A stretch of DNA of 64,000 nucleotides, from the NCBI GenBank assembly GCA_018238155.1, contig JABCTZ010000001.1:1-64000 (forward strand), in the 5' to 3' direction. This DNA is from Candidatus Heimdallarchaeota archaeon (GTDB lineage Archaea; Asgardarchaeota; Heimdallarchaeia; JABLTI01). The notes beneath the pieces are model-generated. The model had not been told where the DNA came from. It saw only the letters and a program-made list of their open reading frames with translations, and searched no databases. This document shows positions 45,943 to 55,371 of this stretch, piece by piece (positions within the stretch are counted from its first letter, which is position 1; each line of letters starts with the position of its first letter). Both the position numbers and the translations under genes were made by a program.

Positions 45943-46851
45943 ATGATAAATGAAACCAACCTCAAGAAACCGATTCTTTTCATTCTATCTACTTTTCTTA
46001 TAACCTATACTTGTTGGTGGATTCTTGTTGCGATTAGTACAAAAGGCATTTCCGAAAATGGTGAACCGTTGTTTATGGTACTCTATCTTTTGGGAGGATT
46101 AGGACCAACTGTGGGACCTTTTATAGCCATAGCATTAACAGACAGAAATTTCAAAGAATATGGAAAACGCTTGCTCAAATGGAAAGTTAACATTGGTTGG
46201 TATTTTTTTGCAATGTTTTTTATTTTAGTTCTCGAACTTGTCTCAATAGGTTTGTCTGCAATTGCTACTAAAGAATTTACATTGAACCTTGAAGAAAGAT
46301 GGTATATGTGGTTTGGCTATTTGGGCTTAATGCTAATTGGTGGAGGGCTTGAAGAGTTCGGATGGAGAGGTGTTGGGAATCATGAAATTGGTAAAAAGTA
46401 TAATTCAATCATTACTTCACTAGTAATTGGCATTATTTGGTTTGCATGGCATTTGCCATTGTTTTTTATTCCTGGCGTTTATCAATATCAAACAAGCATT
46501 TTGCTATTTGCTTGTTCAACAGTAGTATTTGCCTTTTTTCTAACCTTTCTTTACAACAATACTGGAAGTATTTTACTTTGTATAATAATGCATGTGTTTT
46601 CTAATGCTACCCATGCATGGGGCTTTAGTGTTGGAAATACGATTATGCTCACAGATCGAATAAGCCTTGAAGGGGTTATCGAAATAGGTGTTTTCTTTGT
46701 CGCAGGTATAATTCTGATAGTAATATTTGGACATCAATTCATGAGTAAAAAAGAGATACCCCCTTTTTTGACGAAAATAGTTACTGAAATAAAAAAAATT
46801 ACCACACATGATGAACAAATTGCAGCTGAAGAGAAAAATATTGAAGATTAA
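45943..46851 (+). CDS. CPBP family intramembrane metalloprotease (CAAX protease-like)
   Basis: Eight or so membrane helices carry the conserved motifs: GGGLEEFGWRG (EExxxR, near residue 137), IWFAWHLPLFF (FxxxH, near 170) and IIMHVFSNAT (HxxxN, near 217). These form the active site of Rce1/CPBP proteases in the membrane. Substrates in archaea are unknown. ATG 45943 is favoured over TTG 45934 because of the TATA position. The C-terminal tail is charged and cytoplasmic. The next gene converges with only 3 nt between them. Confidence 0.88.
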   Translation: MINETNLKKPILFILSTFLITYTCWWILVAISTKGISENGEPLFMVLYLLGGLGPTVGPFIAIALTDRNFKEYGKRLLKWKVNIGWYFFAMFFILVLELVSIGLSAIATKEFTLNLEERWYMWFGYLGLMLIGGGLEEFGWRGVGNHEIGKKYNSIITSLVIGIIWFAWHLPLFFIPGVYQYQTSILLFACSTVVFAFFLTFLYNNTGSILLCIIMHVFSNATHAWGFSVGNTIMLTDRISLEGVIEIGVFFVAGIILIVIFGHQFMSKKEIPPFLTKIVTEIKKITTHDEQIAAEEKNIED

Positions 46852-46854
46852 CTC

Positions 46855-48204
46855 TCAAGCTTTCACACAATCATAGATAATGAAGAAAGGAATTCTATCT
46901 GCATCAAAGGCTATCGCTCGTGGATGTTTTCTAATATCTTCTATTGATGGTTTTGGTTCGATTATTTCTCTTATTAGAAAACCTGCTTTATTTAATGCTT
47001 GAGTATATTCTTGGAGCGTTCGATGAAATTGCCAAATAGGTTTTATGTTACCCCATGACACTAATATCGCTCCGGAATCGAAGTATCTGTCTATCATTGA
47101 AAATAATCGTTCCTCATTTCTAGGTGTATCAAATGGCAATCGGTAAAAGTATTGATTAAAGCTTCCAAATATTGGGTGGAGATTTGACCAAACGAATCTT
47201 CCTTTAGATTTCAAAACTCTATTTATTTCATCAAATGCCCTTTGATAATCTTGCACATCAACCATAACTACATTTGAAACAACAATATCAAAAGTTTCGG
47301 ATTCTATAAACGACATATCCGTTAAAGATCCTTTGTAATAATTACATCCTAATGGTTTCTCTTTCTCTTTTTTCTTACAGAACCCAATGAAATGTCTAGA
47401 GAAATCAATACCAACAACATTAGCTCCTTTCTTCGCTAATAAGCGTGAAAGATAACCATTTCCACACCCTGCATCTAATATTGCTAGTCCCTTTATGTCA
47501 CCTAATTGTTTCCATAAAGCAGGGTCAATAATGAATTCCCTACTTGCATCTCCCTTATCTTCTTCAATATTATCTAGATTTTTCAGCCAGTTCTGACTTG
47601 TTTTTTCCCATCTTGTCTTTGTTTCAGATAGATCAACCTGATCATCTTGCAGAATTTCTGAATGTAAATTCACGTTTCCCATCTCTTTCCAAACTGAATG
47701 CACTAAATTTTCTATTTTCAGTGCTTCTTCAATTGTTATTTCAATTCCTTTTCTTTCCTTAGCTGGCTTCCAAATTGGATCCCAAGGAAAACGAGTGTTG
47801 ATAATCGAATTTAGTGAATTTTCCTCATTGAATAATTTCCCTTTGTTGACTTGCCAAGGATGATTGCCCATGTACTCGGTATACAGAAGATCGTAGTGTG
47901 TTTGGTTACAATCATCACATTCGAAAGCATAAGCGTAAGTTTTATTCCAAAATTTTACCGGGTAGAAAGTTGGTTTGTTGCATTTACCACATACGACTTT
48001 GTTTGTTGTTGGGCACCAATAAAGAAAACTGAAATGAAAGAAATTGTTACACTCAGAACATTGAAATTTAGCATGCCAAATACAACGATGGACTAATCCT
48101 TCTGCACTATATTTTCCTTTTCTTAGAGGATAATCTTTTTCTTCCTTTTGAAAATCTTGACAATAGAAACATATGCTTCTATTCTTTGAGGATGGGATAT
48201 ACAT
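46855..48204 (-). CDS. Methyltransferase with N-terminal zinc-ribbon domains
   Basis: Residues 10-110 contain several Cys pairs (CFYC, CSEC, CGKC, CDDC) plus His, forming two or three zinc ribbons. The C-terminal half is a class I SAM methyltransferase: motif I LAILDAGCGNGYLSRLLAKK (near residue 238), motif II VVGIDFSRHFI, and LKSKGRFVWSNLHPIFGS. The ribbon half suggests that it binds nucleic acid or protein and methylates there. The linker (about 150-215) is helical. ATG 48204; the divergent GNAT gene starts 76 nt away. Confidence 0.82.
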   Translation of the reverse strand: MYIPSSKNRSICFYCQDFQKEEKDYPLRKGKYSAEGLVHRCIWHAKFQCSECNNFFHFSFLYWCPTTNKVVCGKCNKPTFYPVKFWNKTYAYAFECDDCNQTHYDLLYTEYMGNHPWQVNKGKLFNEENSLNSIINTRFPWDPIWKPAKERKGIEITIEEALKIENLVHSVWKEMGNVNLHSEILQDDQVDLSETKTRWEKTSQNWLKNLDNIEEDKGDASREFIIDPALWKQLGDIKGLAILDAGCGNGYLSRLLAKKGANVVGIDFSRHFIGFCKKKEKEKPLGCNYYKGSLTDMSFIESETFDIVVSNVVMVDVQDYQRAFDEINRVLKSKGRFVWSNLHPIFGSFNQYFYRLPFDTPRNEERLFSMIDRYFDSGAILVSWGNIKPIWQFHRTLQEYTQALNKAGFLIREIIEPKPSIEDIRKHPRAIAFDADRIPFFIIYDCVKA

Positions 48205-48280
48205 AAATGAACAGAATGCATTAAAGTATTAAATCTATTATTGATTCCGTTAGATATAGTTCCATTTACTAATTGCTCTG

Positions 48281-49330
48281 GTGAATATATTGATTGAAAT
48301 AACATTACTAGGCTTTCTTAAGGAGAGTATACCAGCTCAAAATAGAGATGCATTAGTTGGATTATTGCACGAATACGAGAAAGAGACTAATATTTATTCA
48401 ATTGAACGAACTTTTGTAGAGAACACATTCAATGCAACTATACCTTCTGAATTCAAAGAATATTGGGTACTAGTTTTTCATAATACTGAGATGATTGCTT
48501 TTGGGTATTGTTATTGGCAAATAAAATTTGAAAATTTGAATAAAGGATCAATAAGAATTTTTGTTAAAAAACAGTTTAGAAGAAAAAAAATCGGCTCTAA
48601 GGTACTAAATTTCCTTCTCAAAGAGATTGATGCTCAAGTAACTACTCAAACAATAATGGCTTTCGAAGGAACTGATGGAGAAGAATTTCTTAAGCAGCTT
48701 GATGGTAATTTAGTTTTTACTGAGCTAACTATTGCATCCAAACTCTCAGATTTTACTGATGAAGAAGTAAAGCAGAAAGTTAGGAAATCTGTTGAAGAAG
48801 CTCACAAAAAAGGATTCAGTTCTAAGTTTGTAGATACAGGAGAATTATTGATTCTTTCTGCCAATCAGGATTTTGTTAAAATGATCGAACGAAATTGGAA
48901 TGCTACTCCTATAGAAGATCAATCATCAGATGAAATAACAATGACATCAGAACGACTAATAGAGTCATTCAATTATAGAATTAAAAGAGGAGATCAATTT
49001 TTAACTGTTTTAGCAATTCATAATGAATCTGCTAAATTTGCAGGATATACAATGACTCGAGTAAATGAATATCAACCAAATGTTGGTTTTCAACATGATA
49101 CTGGAGTATTGGAAGAATATCGTGGAAATAACTTAGGCTTAACTATGAAGTACAAATTACTGCAACATTTGAAAAAAAATTCAAAAGTAGAATTTTGGGA
49201 AACAGGGAGTGCAGCAAGTAATATCTATATGCAAAGGATAAATGCTATTCTAAAACACAAACCTCTCAAAACGAAATTAGTTTTCGAATTTAAAAAGTCA
49301 AGTCTTCAAGAAAAAGTAGAGAATCATTAA
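48281..49330 (+). CDS. Tandem GNAT acetyltransferase
   Basis: Two GNAT domains are fused. The first has FVKKQFRRKKIGSKVLNFLL (residues 88-107), the acetyl-CoA binding V/L-x-x-x-x-R-x-x-G-I/L-G pattern. The second has VLEEYRGNNLGLTMKYKLL (near 268) and the end WETGSAASNIYMQRINAIL, typical of Asn-containing GNAT closers. Tandem GNATs of this layout include mycothiol-synthase-like and related enzymes. The substrate is unknown. The start is GTG 48281 about 25 nt after a TATA-like GATATAG, so probably leaderless. Confidence 0.82.
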   Translation: MNILIEITLLGFLKESIPAQNRDALVGLLHEYEKETNIYSIERTFVENTFNATIPSEFKEYWVLVFHNTEMIAFGYCYWQIKFENLNKGSIRIFVKKQFRRKKIGSKVLNFLLKEIDAQVTTQTIMAFEGTDGEEFLKQLDGNLVFTELTIASKLSDFTDEEVKQKVRKSVEEAHKKGFSSKFVDTGELLILSANQDFVKMIERNWNATPIEDQSSDEITMTSERLIESFNYRIKRGDQFLTVLAIHNESAKFAGYTMTRVNEYQPNVGFQHDTGVLEEYRGNNLGLTMKYKLLQHLKKNSKVEFWETGSAASNIYMQRINAILKHKPLKTKLVFEFKKSSLQEKVENH

Positions 49331-49376
49331 CACAATTTAGTATAAATTGAAGTTCTTCCAGTAAAAAAGAAATTCA

Positions 49377-49396
49377 TCATCGATTTAAATCGATGA
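49377..49396. terminator. Perfect 20-bp palindrome between convergent genes
   Basis: TCATCGATTTAAATCGATGA reads the same on both strands and lies between the ends of the GNAT gene and the kinase-like gene. T-rich sequence follows on the plus strand. Its position suggests a bidirectional terminator; a protein-binding operator is the alternative. Confidence 0.5.
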
Positions 49397-49435
49397 GTAG
49401 TCATTTGTTTGTTTTATTTCAACATTCAAGAAGAA

Positions 49436-50746
49436 CTACGATGTTGTGGGAAGTTTAAGGTCTTTTAATCGGAAATCGGCGAGTCTATATTGAACTCTGG
49501 TAGATTTTGGTTTCAATCTCTTGCTAACTAAAACACTGGCAAATATGATAGGTATAATTCCACCAATTGCAATTAAACTAGCAATATTCATACCACCTAT
49601 TACTGCTACTGTAGAAGACGCAAGTACATCTATTGATGTGTCTAAACCTAGATTCATTCCAAGTAGGCTAAGTATTTTCGGTACAAAGCTAGCAAGAATA
49701 CCAAAGAATGCCACAACTCGAGCATAATTAGGATCTACAACTTTTGCATCAAATTTCGTGGTGTGAAAGACCTTGCCTTCACTGATGAAGGAAATTTGTC
49801 CAATTATTTCTCCTTTTACAAATGGGGTTACATAGAACGTTACTTTGTCAGTTGTTTTGTTGAAATCAGTTTCAATTTCTTGAGGAACAACAATGCATCC
49901 CGGTAAAATAGGTCGAATTTTGACAATAGGGTTTTTTAATTTCACATCTAATTGTGATTGTGTTTGAATTTTCCGCTCACCAGTTAAAGGGTTAATAATA
50001 GGTGCTTTATCATCTTGCAATATATCTGAGATATCAAGTATGAGTGGATAGTAATTCTGAGGGTTCATTCGATCGAAATATTCCATAGAAATATGCTTCA
50101 AGTAATCCTTTTCATCAACAAAGGAAATTCTTTTTGATTCTTCCAGCATTTCTTTTGCTTGACTAGCTACTTTTTTCCTATAGCTTCGTTCTGGAATAGG
50201 TTGAGGTAATGCGCCACTCGTTTCTGGTATAGAAGGTTTAATTGGAATTTTATTTTCTGCTTTACTTCTGAGAAAGGCTGTTGTTGGAGTAGGAATCTTT
50301 TGCTTTTCTTTTGACTGATGTCTAAGTCCATCTTTGATGCCTGTAGATGTTTTTGAAATAACTTTTTCTTCTTCTTCAAATTCAAACTCATCATCTTCTG
50401 CTGTTTCCACTAATTGCTCTGACCCCTCCTCTATATAATTGAGAATAATGAAGAATAGTTTTTCCTCGGAAATCACTAATGATCCCGATTCGATATATTG
50501 TATTGGCAAATCAGTAATTCCAGCTTTCGATTGTAAAATACCAATTTCCTTTTTCCATGCTATTTCAGCTTCTGCAATAGATGAGTATTTCTTATTGATA
50601 TAAATCTTAATCATTACAGTCATTTGAGTTGGAATCTGAGTTCCTTCAAGCAACCAATATTTCTGAGTTTCTTCTAATAGAGATACAATGACATATTGTT
50701 GTTTTAAGGTAATTGTATCACCTTTATTGAATGGACAGCTAACCAT
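49436..50746 (-). CDS. Membrane protein with kinase-N-lobe-like start
   Basis: The first 110 residues follow the outline of a protein kinase N-lobe: YVIVSLLEETQKYWLLEG in the Gly-loop position, MTVMIKIYI with the Lys, EIAWKKEIGIL as the C-helix and LFFIILNYIEEGSEQL as the hinge. The Gly loop is degenerate and no C-lobe (HRD, DFG) follows, so it is not an active kinase. Then come an acidic and a basic linker, a beta-rich domain (about 240-345, with ILPGCIVVP) and two C-terminal helices. I chose ATG 50746 because GGTGAT lies 5 nt upstream. Confidence 0.65.
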   Translation of the reverse strand: MVSCPFNKGDTITLKQQYVIVSLLEETQKYWLLEGTQIPTQMTVMIKIYINKKYSSIAEAEIAWKKEIGILQSKAGITDLPIQYIESGSLVISEEKLFFIILNYIEEGSEQLVETAEDDEFEFEEEEKVISKTSTGIKDGLRHQSKEKQKIPTPTTAFLRSKAENKIPIKPSIPETSGALPQPIPERSYRKKVASQAKEMLEESKRISFVDEKDYLKHISMEYFDRMNPQNYYPLILDISDILQDDKAPIINPLTGERKIQTQSQLDVKLKNPIVKIRPILPGCIVVPQEIETDFNKTTDKVTFYVTPFVKGEIIGQISFISEGKVFHTTKFDAKVVDPNYARVVAFFGILASFVPKILSLLGMNLGLDTSIDVLASSTVAVIGGMNIASLIAIGGIIPIIFASVLVSKRLKPKSTRVQYRLADFRLKDLKLPTTS

Positions 50747-50871
50747 TTTTATCACCAAAAAATTTAGTATCTAAGCTAAGTTTACTTTCTATTTATCAAA
50801 AGAATTTGTATAATCATAAAGTTATTGCCCGTCAACAGCTAAAAATACTATGAATCTTGCAAGAGTGCCTT

Positions 50872-50896
50872 TTAAGAAAGAAAAGTAGTTTCTTAA
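50872..50896 (-). terminator. Hairpin after the TPR/NTF2-like operon
   Basis: TTAAGAAA (50872-50879) pairs with TTTCTTAA (50889-50896). It lies 11 nt past the stop of the NTF2-like gene. Confidence 0.4.
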
Positions 50897-50906
50897 GATT
50901 AAAGAT

Positions 50907-51263
50907 CTACCAACTACTCACATCTACTCGCCATTCACCATCTTCATCAACTATAAGATGAATGGGTACTTGTCCTTGTTGTTTTCCTTCCCTGTTTATG
51001 CGATGGAAAAACAATTTGATGTGTTTCTCGGAACTTTGTCTCTCATCTTTATGTTTGAAAGTATAAGAGTAACCATATTGCTCTTTGTATCTTTGACCTG
51101 TTTTCCACCAATAAAATGGTCCATGACCACGTGAATTAACGGTTGATTGTTTCGCTTGTTTGATTGTTTTAATCCATTCTTCTTTTTTGCCTTCCAAAAG
51201 TAATTCATAATGGAGGGTAGCAATTTCCAGCGCACTCATTCCGAGTTTAACTTTTTTCGTCAT
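50907..51263 (-). CDS. Small NTF2-like protein, unknown
   Basis: 118 residues with the helix-helix-sheet pattern of NTF2/SnoaL-type cone folds (ALEIATLHYELLLEGKKEEWIKTI, then late strands VPIHLIVDEDGEWRVDV). The start codon overlaps the stop of the TPR gene (ATGA at 51260-51263), so the two are translated together. The function is unknown; a small ligand-binding role would suit the fold. Confidence 0.65.
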   Translation of the reverse strand: MTKKVKLGMSALEIATLHYELLLEGKKEEWIKTIKQAKQSTVNSRGHGPFYWWKTGQRYKEQYGYSYTFKHKDERQSSEKHIKLFFHRINREGKQQGQVPIHLIVDEDGEWRVDVSSW

Positions 51264-52096
51264 TTCTTATCGCCAACTGACTTTTCTTTCAATTCTTCTT
51301 GAGCATTATTTAGATTTATTTGAGCTAATCCAAATTCTGATTCAATCTGTAGGGCTTGTTCATAATATTCAATTGCTTTCTCCAAATTGCCTTTTTGATG
51401 ATATGCCCATCCCAGATTATTATAAGCAAAGAAATAAGTTGGATCTATGGAAATAGCTTTTTCATGTAGTTCAATAGCTTTATCAAAGTTGCCTTTTTCA
51501 TGATAAGCAAGACCCAAATTAGATAAAACTACTATATCCCGTGGTTTTAATTCTAATATCTCTTCAGATATTGTAATTGCTTTGTCGTATTCCTTTTTCA
51601 CCAAATGAATTAAAGCAATGGTGTTTTTTGGTTCAGTCATAGACGGTGAAAATTCGAGTGCTTTATTACAGTATTCAAGGGCTAAATCGAATTCTACCAT
51701 GCCATAATAAATTGTTGCTATATCATTATATACTCCCGGATCATCTGGAGTTATTTTCAACATGTTTTTCCATGCATCAATTGCTTTTTCATATTCACCT
51801 CTTCTTTCATAAACTATAGCTAAATTTCTTCGTACAACTATGAGTTTATCATTTAGCTCTATAGCCTTCAGGTAGCATTCGATTGCTTCTTCAGTTTTAT
51901 CCAAATAATTGTTGGCTAAACCGATGTTACTCCAAGCTTCTGCATAGTTGGGATCAATTTCTAATGATCGTTCAAAAATCTCTATTGCTTTATCAAATTG
52001 ACCTATTTCTCCATAGTTTATCCCCAATTCATTTAATTCCTTAACATCATCTATTTCAGCAAAATCTTTTGGTTTGTCTGTATTTTCATTCGTCAT
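51260..52096 (-). CDS. TPR-repeat protein
   Basis: Seven canonical TPRs of 34 residues fill residues 15-265. Examples are LNELGINYGEIGQFDKAIEIF and AYNNLGWAYHQKGNLEKAIEY, with the conserved W/L-G-Y-A-F-A-P positions. There is no signal peptide and no other domain. Such proteins act as adaptors. It is the first gene of a two-gene operon with the NTF2-like protein, which overlaps by 4 nt. ATG 52096. Confidence 0.92.
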   Translation of the reverse strand: MTNENTDKPKDFAEIDDVKELNELGINYGEIGQFDKAIEIFERSLEIDPNYAEAWSNIGLANNYLDKTEEAIECYLKAIELNDKLIVVRRNLAIVYERRGEYEKAIDAWKNMLKITPDDPGVYNDIATIYYGMVEFDLALEYCNKALEFSPSMTEPKNTIALIHLVKKEYDKAITISEEILELKPRDIVVLSNLGLAYHEKGNFDKAIELHEKAISIDPTYFFAYNNLGWAYHQKGNLEKAIEYYEQALQIESEFGLAQINLNNAQEELKEKSVGDKK

Positions 52097-52330
52097 TATA
52101 TTCTCTCCAAATTTACTCGAGAAGAAATTGATTTCCTTGATTTACAAGCAATAATTATTATTAATGTTCATAAATATTATTCAGCAACTAAAACACCATT
52201 AATTATGCAAGAAATTTTTCAAAGTAAAATAAATAATGTTTTCCTTCTATTTCATTGACATATAAATTGGCACCTTGTGATTTCATTATCTTAGAAATAG
52301 TTTTTATTTATCCTATTGTTTTTCTATAGT

Positions 52331-55126
52331 ATGGTATCTGGTTTTGATAAGACTGTAGAAGAAATCTATGATTTGTTAGATTCACAATTTGAAGGATTAT
52401 CTACAGAGGAAGCAAAAAAAAGAATTGAAAAACATGGTCAGAATATTGTTTCTTCCGAAAAAAAGACAAGTTCAATCAAACTTTTTCTAAGTCAATTCAA
52501 GGATCTCCTTGTAATTATTCTTTTAATTGCTGGTCTCATTACTGGAGTAATTGGTATTATTGAGTCGAATTTGGAAGCAATAATTGATGTCAGTGCAATA
52601 GCAATAGTTGTTCTATTAAATGCCTGTTTAGGTTTTTATCAAGAATATTCTGCCGAAAAAGCTATTAGCGCTTTGAGAAAGCTCTCTGAAAGTCAAGTTA
52701 TTGTTGTTAGAGACCACAAAAAAATATACATCGATTCTGAATATGTCGTTCCTGGAGATATTATTTTTCTGGAAGCAGGTAATTCAGTTGTTGCCGATAT
52801 TCGATTAATTCAATCCTATGAAATCAGAGTGAGCGAAGGCATTCTAACTGGCGAATCGACCACAATTGCCAAGCATACGGATTCTCTTCCAACAGATACA
52901 CAATTAGCTGATAGAAAAAATACTCTTTTCAAAGGAACTACGATTGTTAATGGTTCTGGTTTGGGTATTGTTGTAAGCACAGGGTTCCTTACAGAATTGG
53001 GCAAGATTGCTTCTTCATTGCTTTCAATTGAGCAAGAAGATACTCCTATCCAAAAGAAACTCGATCAACTTGCAAAACAAATAACAATTGGTATAGGCAT
53101 TCTTTCGGTAATTATCTTTCTTATTGGTATCCTTTCAATTGGTGTGAGTAGTTGGGCTGTTTTATTGATCTTTTCTATTGGATTAGCTGTTGCAGCAGTC
53201 CCAGAAGGGTTACCAGCTGTTCTAACGCTTTCACTGGCTTTAGGGATTAATCGTTTAGCAAAGAAAAATGCTCTTGTGAGAAAATTGCCTGCGGTTGAAG
53301 TTCTAGGCTCATCTACTATTATTTGTACAGATAAAACAGGTACACTTACTCGAAATGAACAAACGGTTAGATTAATTTGGACTTTGGATACAAAGTATAG
53401 TGTTACAGGTGATGGATATTTCAGCTCTGGAAATATCGTTGCTAAAGAAACTGGGAAAAAAGAAGAATCATTAACAAATTCTACTCTTCTTAAAAATATT
53501 GAAATCGGTGCTTTAGCTAATGAAGCTGCAATTGAAAAACAAGGTGAAAATGATCCCTACAAAATATTTGGTGATCCTACAGAAGTTGCACTACTAATTC
53601 TTGCTGAGAAAGGACAAACGATGGAAACAATTCAATCTGAATGGTCTTTAGAATATCTCTTTCCTTTTGATAGCGATAGAAAACGTATGAGTGTTATTGT
53701 TAAAAATCGCAAAACTGAAAAATATGCTATTATGGTTAAAGGTGCGCTTGATATTTTACTTGATTTCTGCACAAATCAATTTTCGAATAACGTTGTAAGT
53801 CCACTTGAGAAAGCAAGTAAGCAAATCATTATTCAAAATAGTGAAAATTATTCTGCGAGTTACGCTTACAGGATTCTTGGAATGGCTTTTAGAGAAATAA
53901 CTGATGAAGAAGCAGAAAAATTACTGCTTTCTAAAAAGTCAGAATTAGTTGAACGGAATCTCACATTTGCTGGGTTTGTAGGGATGATAGACCCACCACG
54001 AACTCAATCCCGTCCTGCTATTCTCAAAGCAAAAGCTGCTGGTATTAGAGTCATCATGATTACTGGCGATCACGTTGAAACTGCAAAAGCAATTGGACGT
54101 TCAATAAGTCTTACAACAAGCACAACCCCAATTACCGGAAAAGTGCTGGATAAAATGACCGATGATGAACTTGAGTTAATCGTTCAAACAACAGATATTT
54201 TCGCTCGAGTTAATCCTCATCATAAACTGCGTATTATCAATGCCCTAAAAAAACTGGGTGAAATTGTTACCATGACTGGTGATGGTGTTAATGATTCGCC
54301 TGCCCTAAAAAGAGCAGATATTGGTGTAGCAATGGGTATAACTGGAACAGATGTATCCAAAGAAGCAAGTGATATGATTTTAGTAGATGATAACTTCGCA
54401 AATATAATTGAAGCTGTTTCAGAAGGACGAACAATCTATTCGAATATTAAAAAATTCATTGGTTACCTTCTCTCAGCAAATGCAGGAGAACTAATCACTG
54501 TTCTTTTTGGAATTATTTTTGGTCTAATTTTCTTCAAAACAACAATTATCCCTATTTTGACCATCCAATTACTCTACATTAATTTGCTAACAGATACTTT
54601 TCCAGCACTTGCTTTAGGTGTGAGCCCCGCAGAGGAAGATATTATGCTTCGCAAACCTCGAAATCCAAAAGAACCTCTAATTGATAAGGAGATGCTAGTT
54701 TCAATAATCACATCGGGACTGATGTATGGCATCGGCACACTCTTTGGTTATTTCTGGGCGATGGGTTTTACATTATCAACTGATGTTGAGACGGTGAAAG
54801 CTGCTCAAACAATGGTTTTTGTTTCACTTGTTGTTTACCAACTTCTTCATTCATTGTCCTTGTGTCAAGATGATTTGATTTTTACTAAAAAATTTTTCAA
54901 AAATCATAAACTCTTTCTAGCAGTACTATTTAGCATTATTATGCTTGTTATCGCATTGTATGTACCATTTATGTCAAGATTTGCTCATACAACTCCTTTG
55001 AATGGGATGCAGTGGTTGATTGTATTACTAACTGCGCTTCCAATCATGATTGCTGATGAAGTAAGAAAATTCATTTTTAATAGGATAAGGAAGAACAAGA
55101 TAGCAGAATTAAATGATACTTACTGA
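52331..55126 (+). CDS. P2-type cation ATPase, probably Ca2+
   Basis: The N-terminal cation ATPase domain starts in the usual way. Motifs: TGES (near residue 173), PEGLPAVLTLSLALG in helix 4, the phosphorylated Asp in CTDKTGTLTRNE (near 333), TGDGVNDSPALKRADIGVAMG (near 649) and the six C-terminal helices with NLLTDTFPALALG. PEGLP together with this C-terminal half fits Ca2+-type P2A/PMR1-like pumps; a Na+ pump cannot be excluded. At about 931 residues the length is normal. I prefer ATG 52331 to TTG 52316. Confidence 0.92.
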   Translation: MVSGFDKTVEEIYDLLDSQFEGLSTEEAKKRIEKHGQNIVSSEKKTSSIKLFLSQFKDLLVIILLIAGLITGVIGIIESNLEAIIDVSAIAIVVLLNACLGFYQEYSAEKAISALRKLSESQVIVVRDHKKIYIDSEYVVPGDIIFLEAGNSVVADIRLIQSYEIRVSEGILTGESTTIAKHTDSLPTDTQLADRKNTLFKGTTIVNGSGLGIVVSTGFLTELGKIASSLLSIEQEDTPIQKKLDQLAKQITIGIGILSVIIFLIGILSIGVSSWAVLLIFSIGLAVAAVPEGLPAVLTLSLALGINRLAKKNALVRKLPAVEVLGSSTIICTDKTGTLTRNEQTVRLIWTLDTKYSVTGDGYFSSGNIVAKETGKKEESLTNSTLLKNIEIGALANEAAIEKQGENDPYKIFGDPTEVALLILAEKGQTMETIQSEWSLEYLFPFDSDRKRMSVIVKNRKTEKYAIMVKGALDILLDFCTNQFSNNVVSPLEKASKQIIIQNSENYSASYAYRILGMAFREITDEEAEKLLLSKKSELVERNLTFAGFVGMIDPPRTQSRPAILKAKAAGIRVIMITGDHVETAKAIGRSISLTTSTTPITGKVLDKMTDDELELIVQTTDIFARVNPHHKLRIINALKKLGEIVTMTGDGVNDSPALKRADIGVAMGITGTDVSKEASDMILVDDNFANIIEAVSEGRTIYSNIKKFIGYLLSANAGELITVLFGIIFGLIFFKTTIIPILTIQLLYINLLTDTFPALALGVSPAEEDIMLRKPRNPKEPLIDKEMLVSIITSGLMYGIGTLFGYFWAMGFTLSTDVETVKAAQTMVFVSLVVYQLLHSLSLCQDDLIFTKKFFKNHKLFLAVLFSIIMLVIALYVPFMSRFAHTTPLNGMQWLIVLLTALPIMIADEVRKFIFNRIRKNKIAELNDTY

Positions 55127-55328
55127 AGGATTTTGGGAAAGTTTACTCTAAATAACTTCCAAATAAAGTAAATTAGATAATTGAAATCTTACTAATAGTT
55201 GGTTGGAATTGCTTCATATTGAATCAATGAAACTCTTTGAGACTACAATTTGTTGATTTTATGCCCAATTTTATTTTTTGGGAAAACTATAATAATCTCA
55301 AATTTAACGTAAATGTTAGTTATTTATC

Positions 55329-55352
55329 TATTTGAAAAGTTTTTTTCAAATA
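55329..55352 (+). promoter_or_regulatory. Perfect hairpin in the leader of the zinc-ribbon membrane gene
   Basis: TATTTGAAAA (55329-55338) and TTTTCAAATA (55343-55352) form a 10-bp perfect stem with a GTTT loop. The ribosome site AGGAGA starts only 6 nt later and the TTG start is at 55372. The location suggests control of translation or a leader terminator. Confidence 0.4.
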
Positions 55353-55371
55353 AAAACAGGAGAGTAGTATT

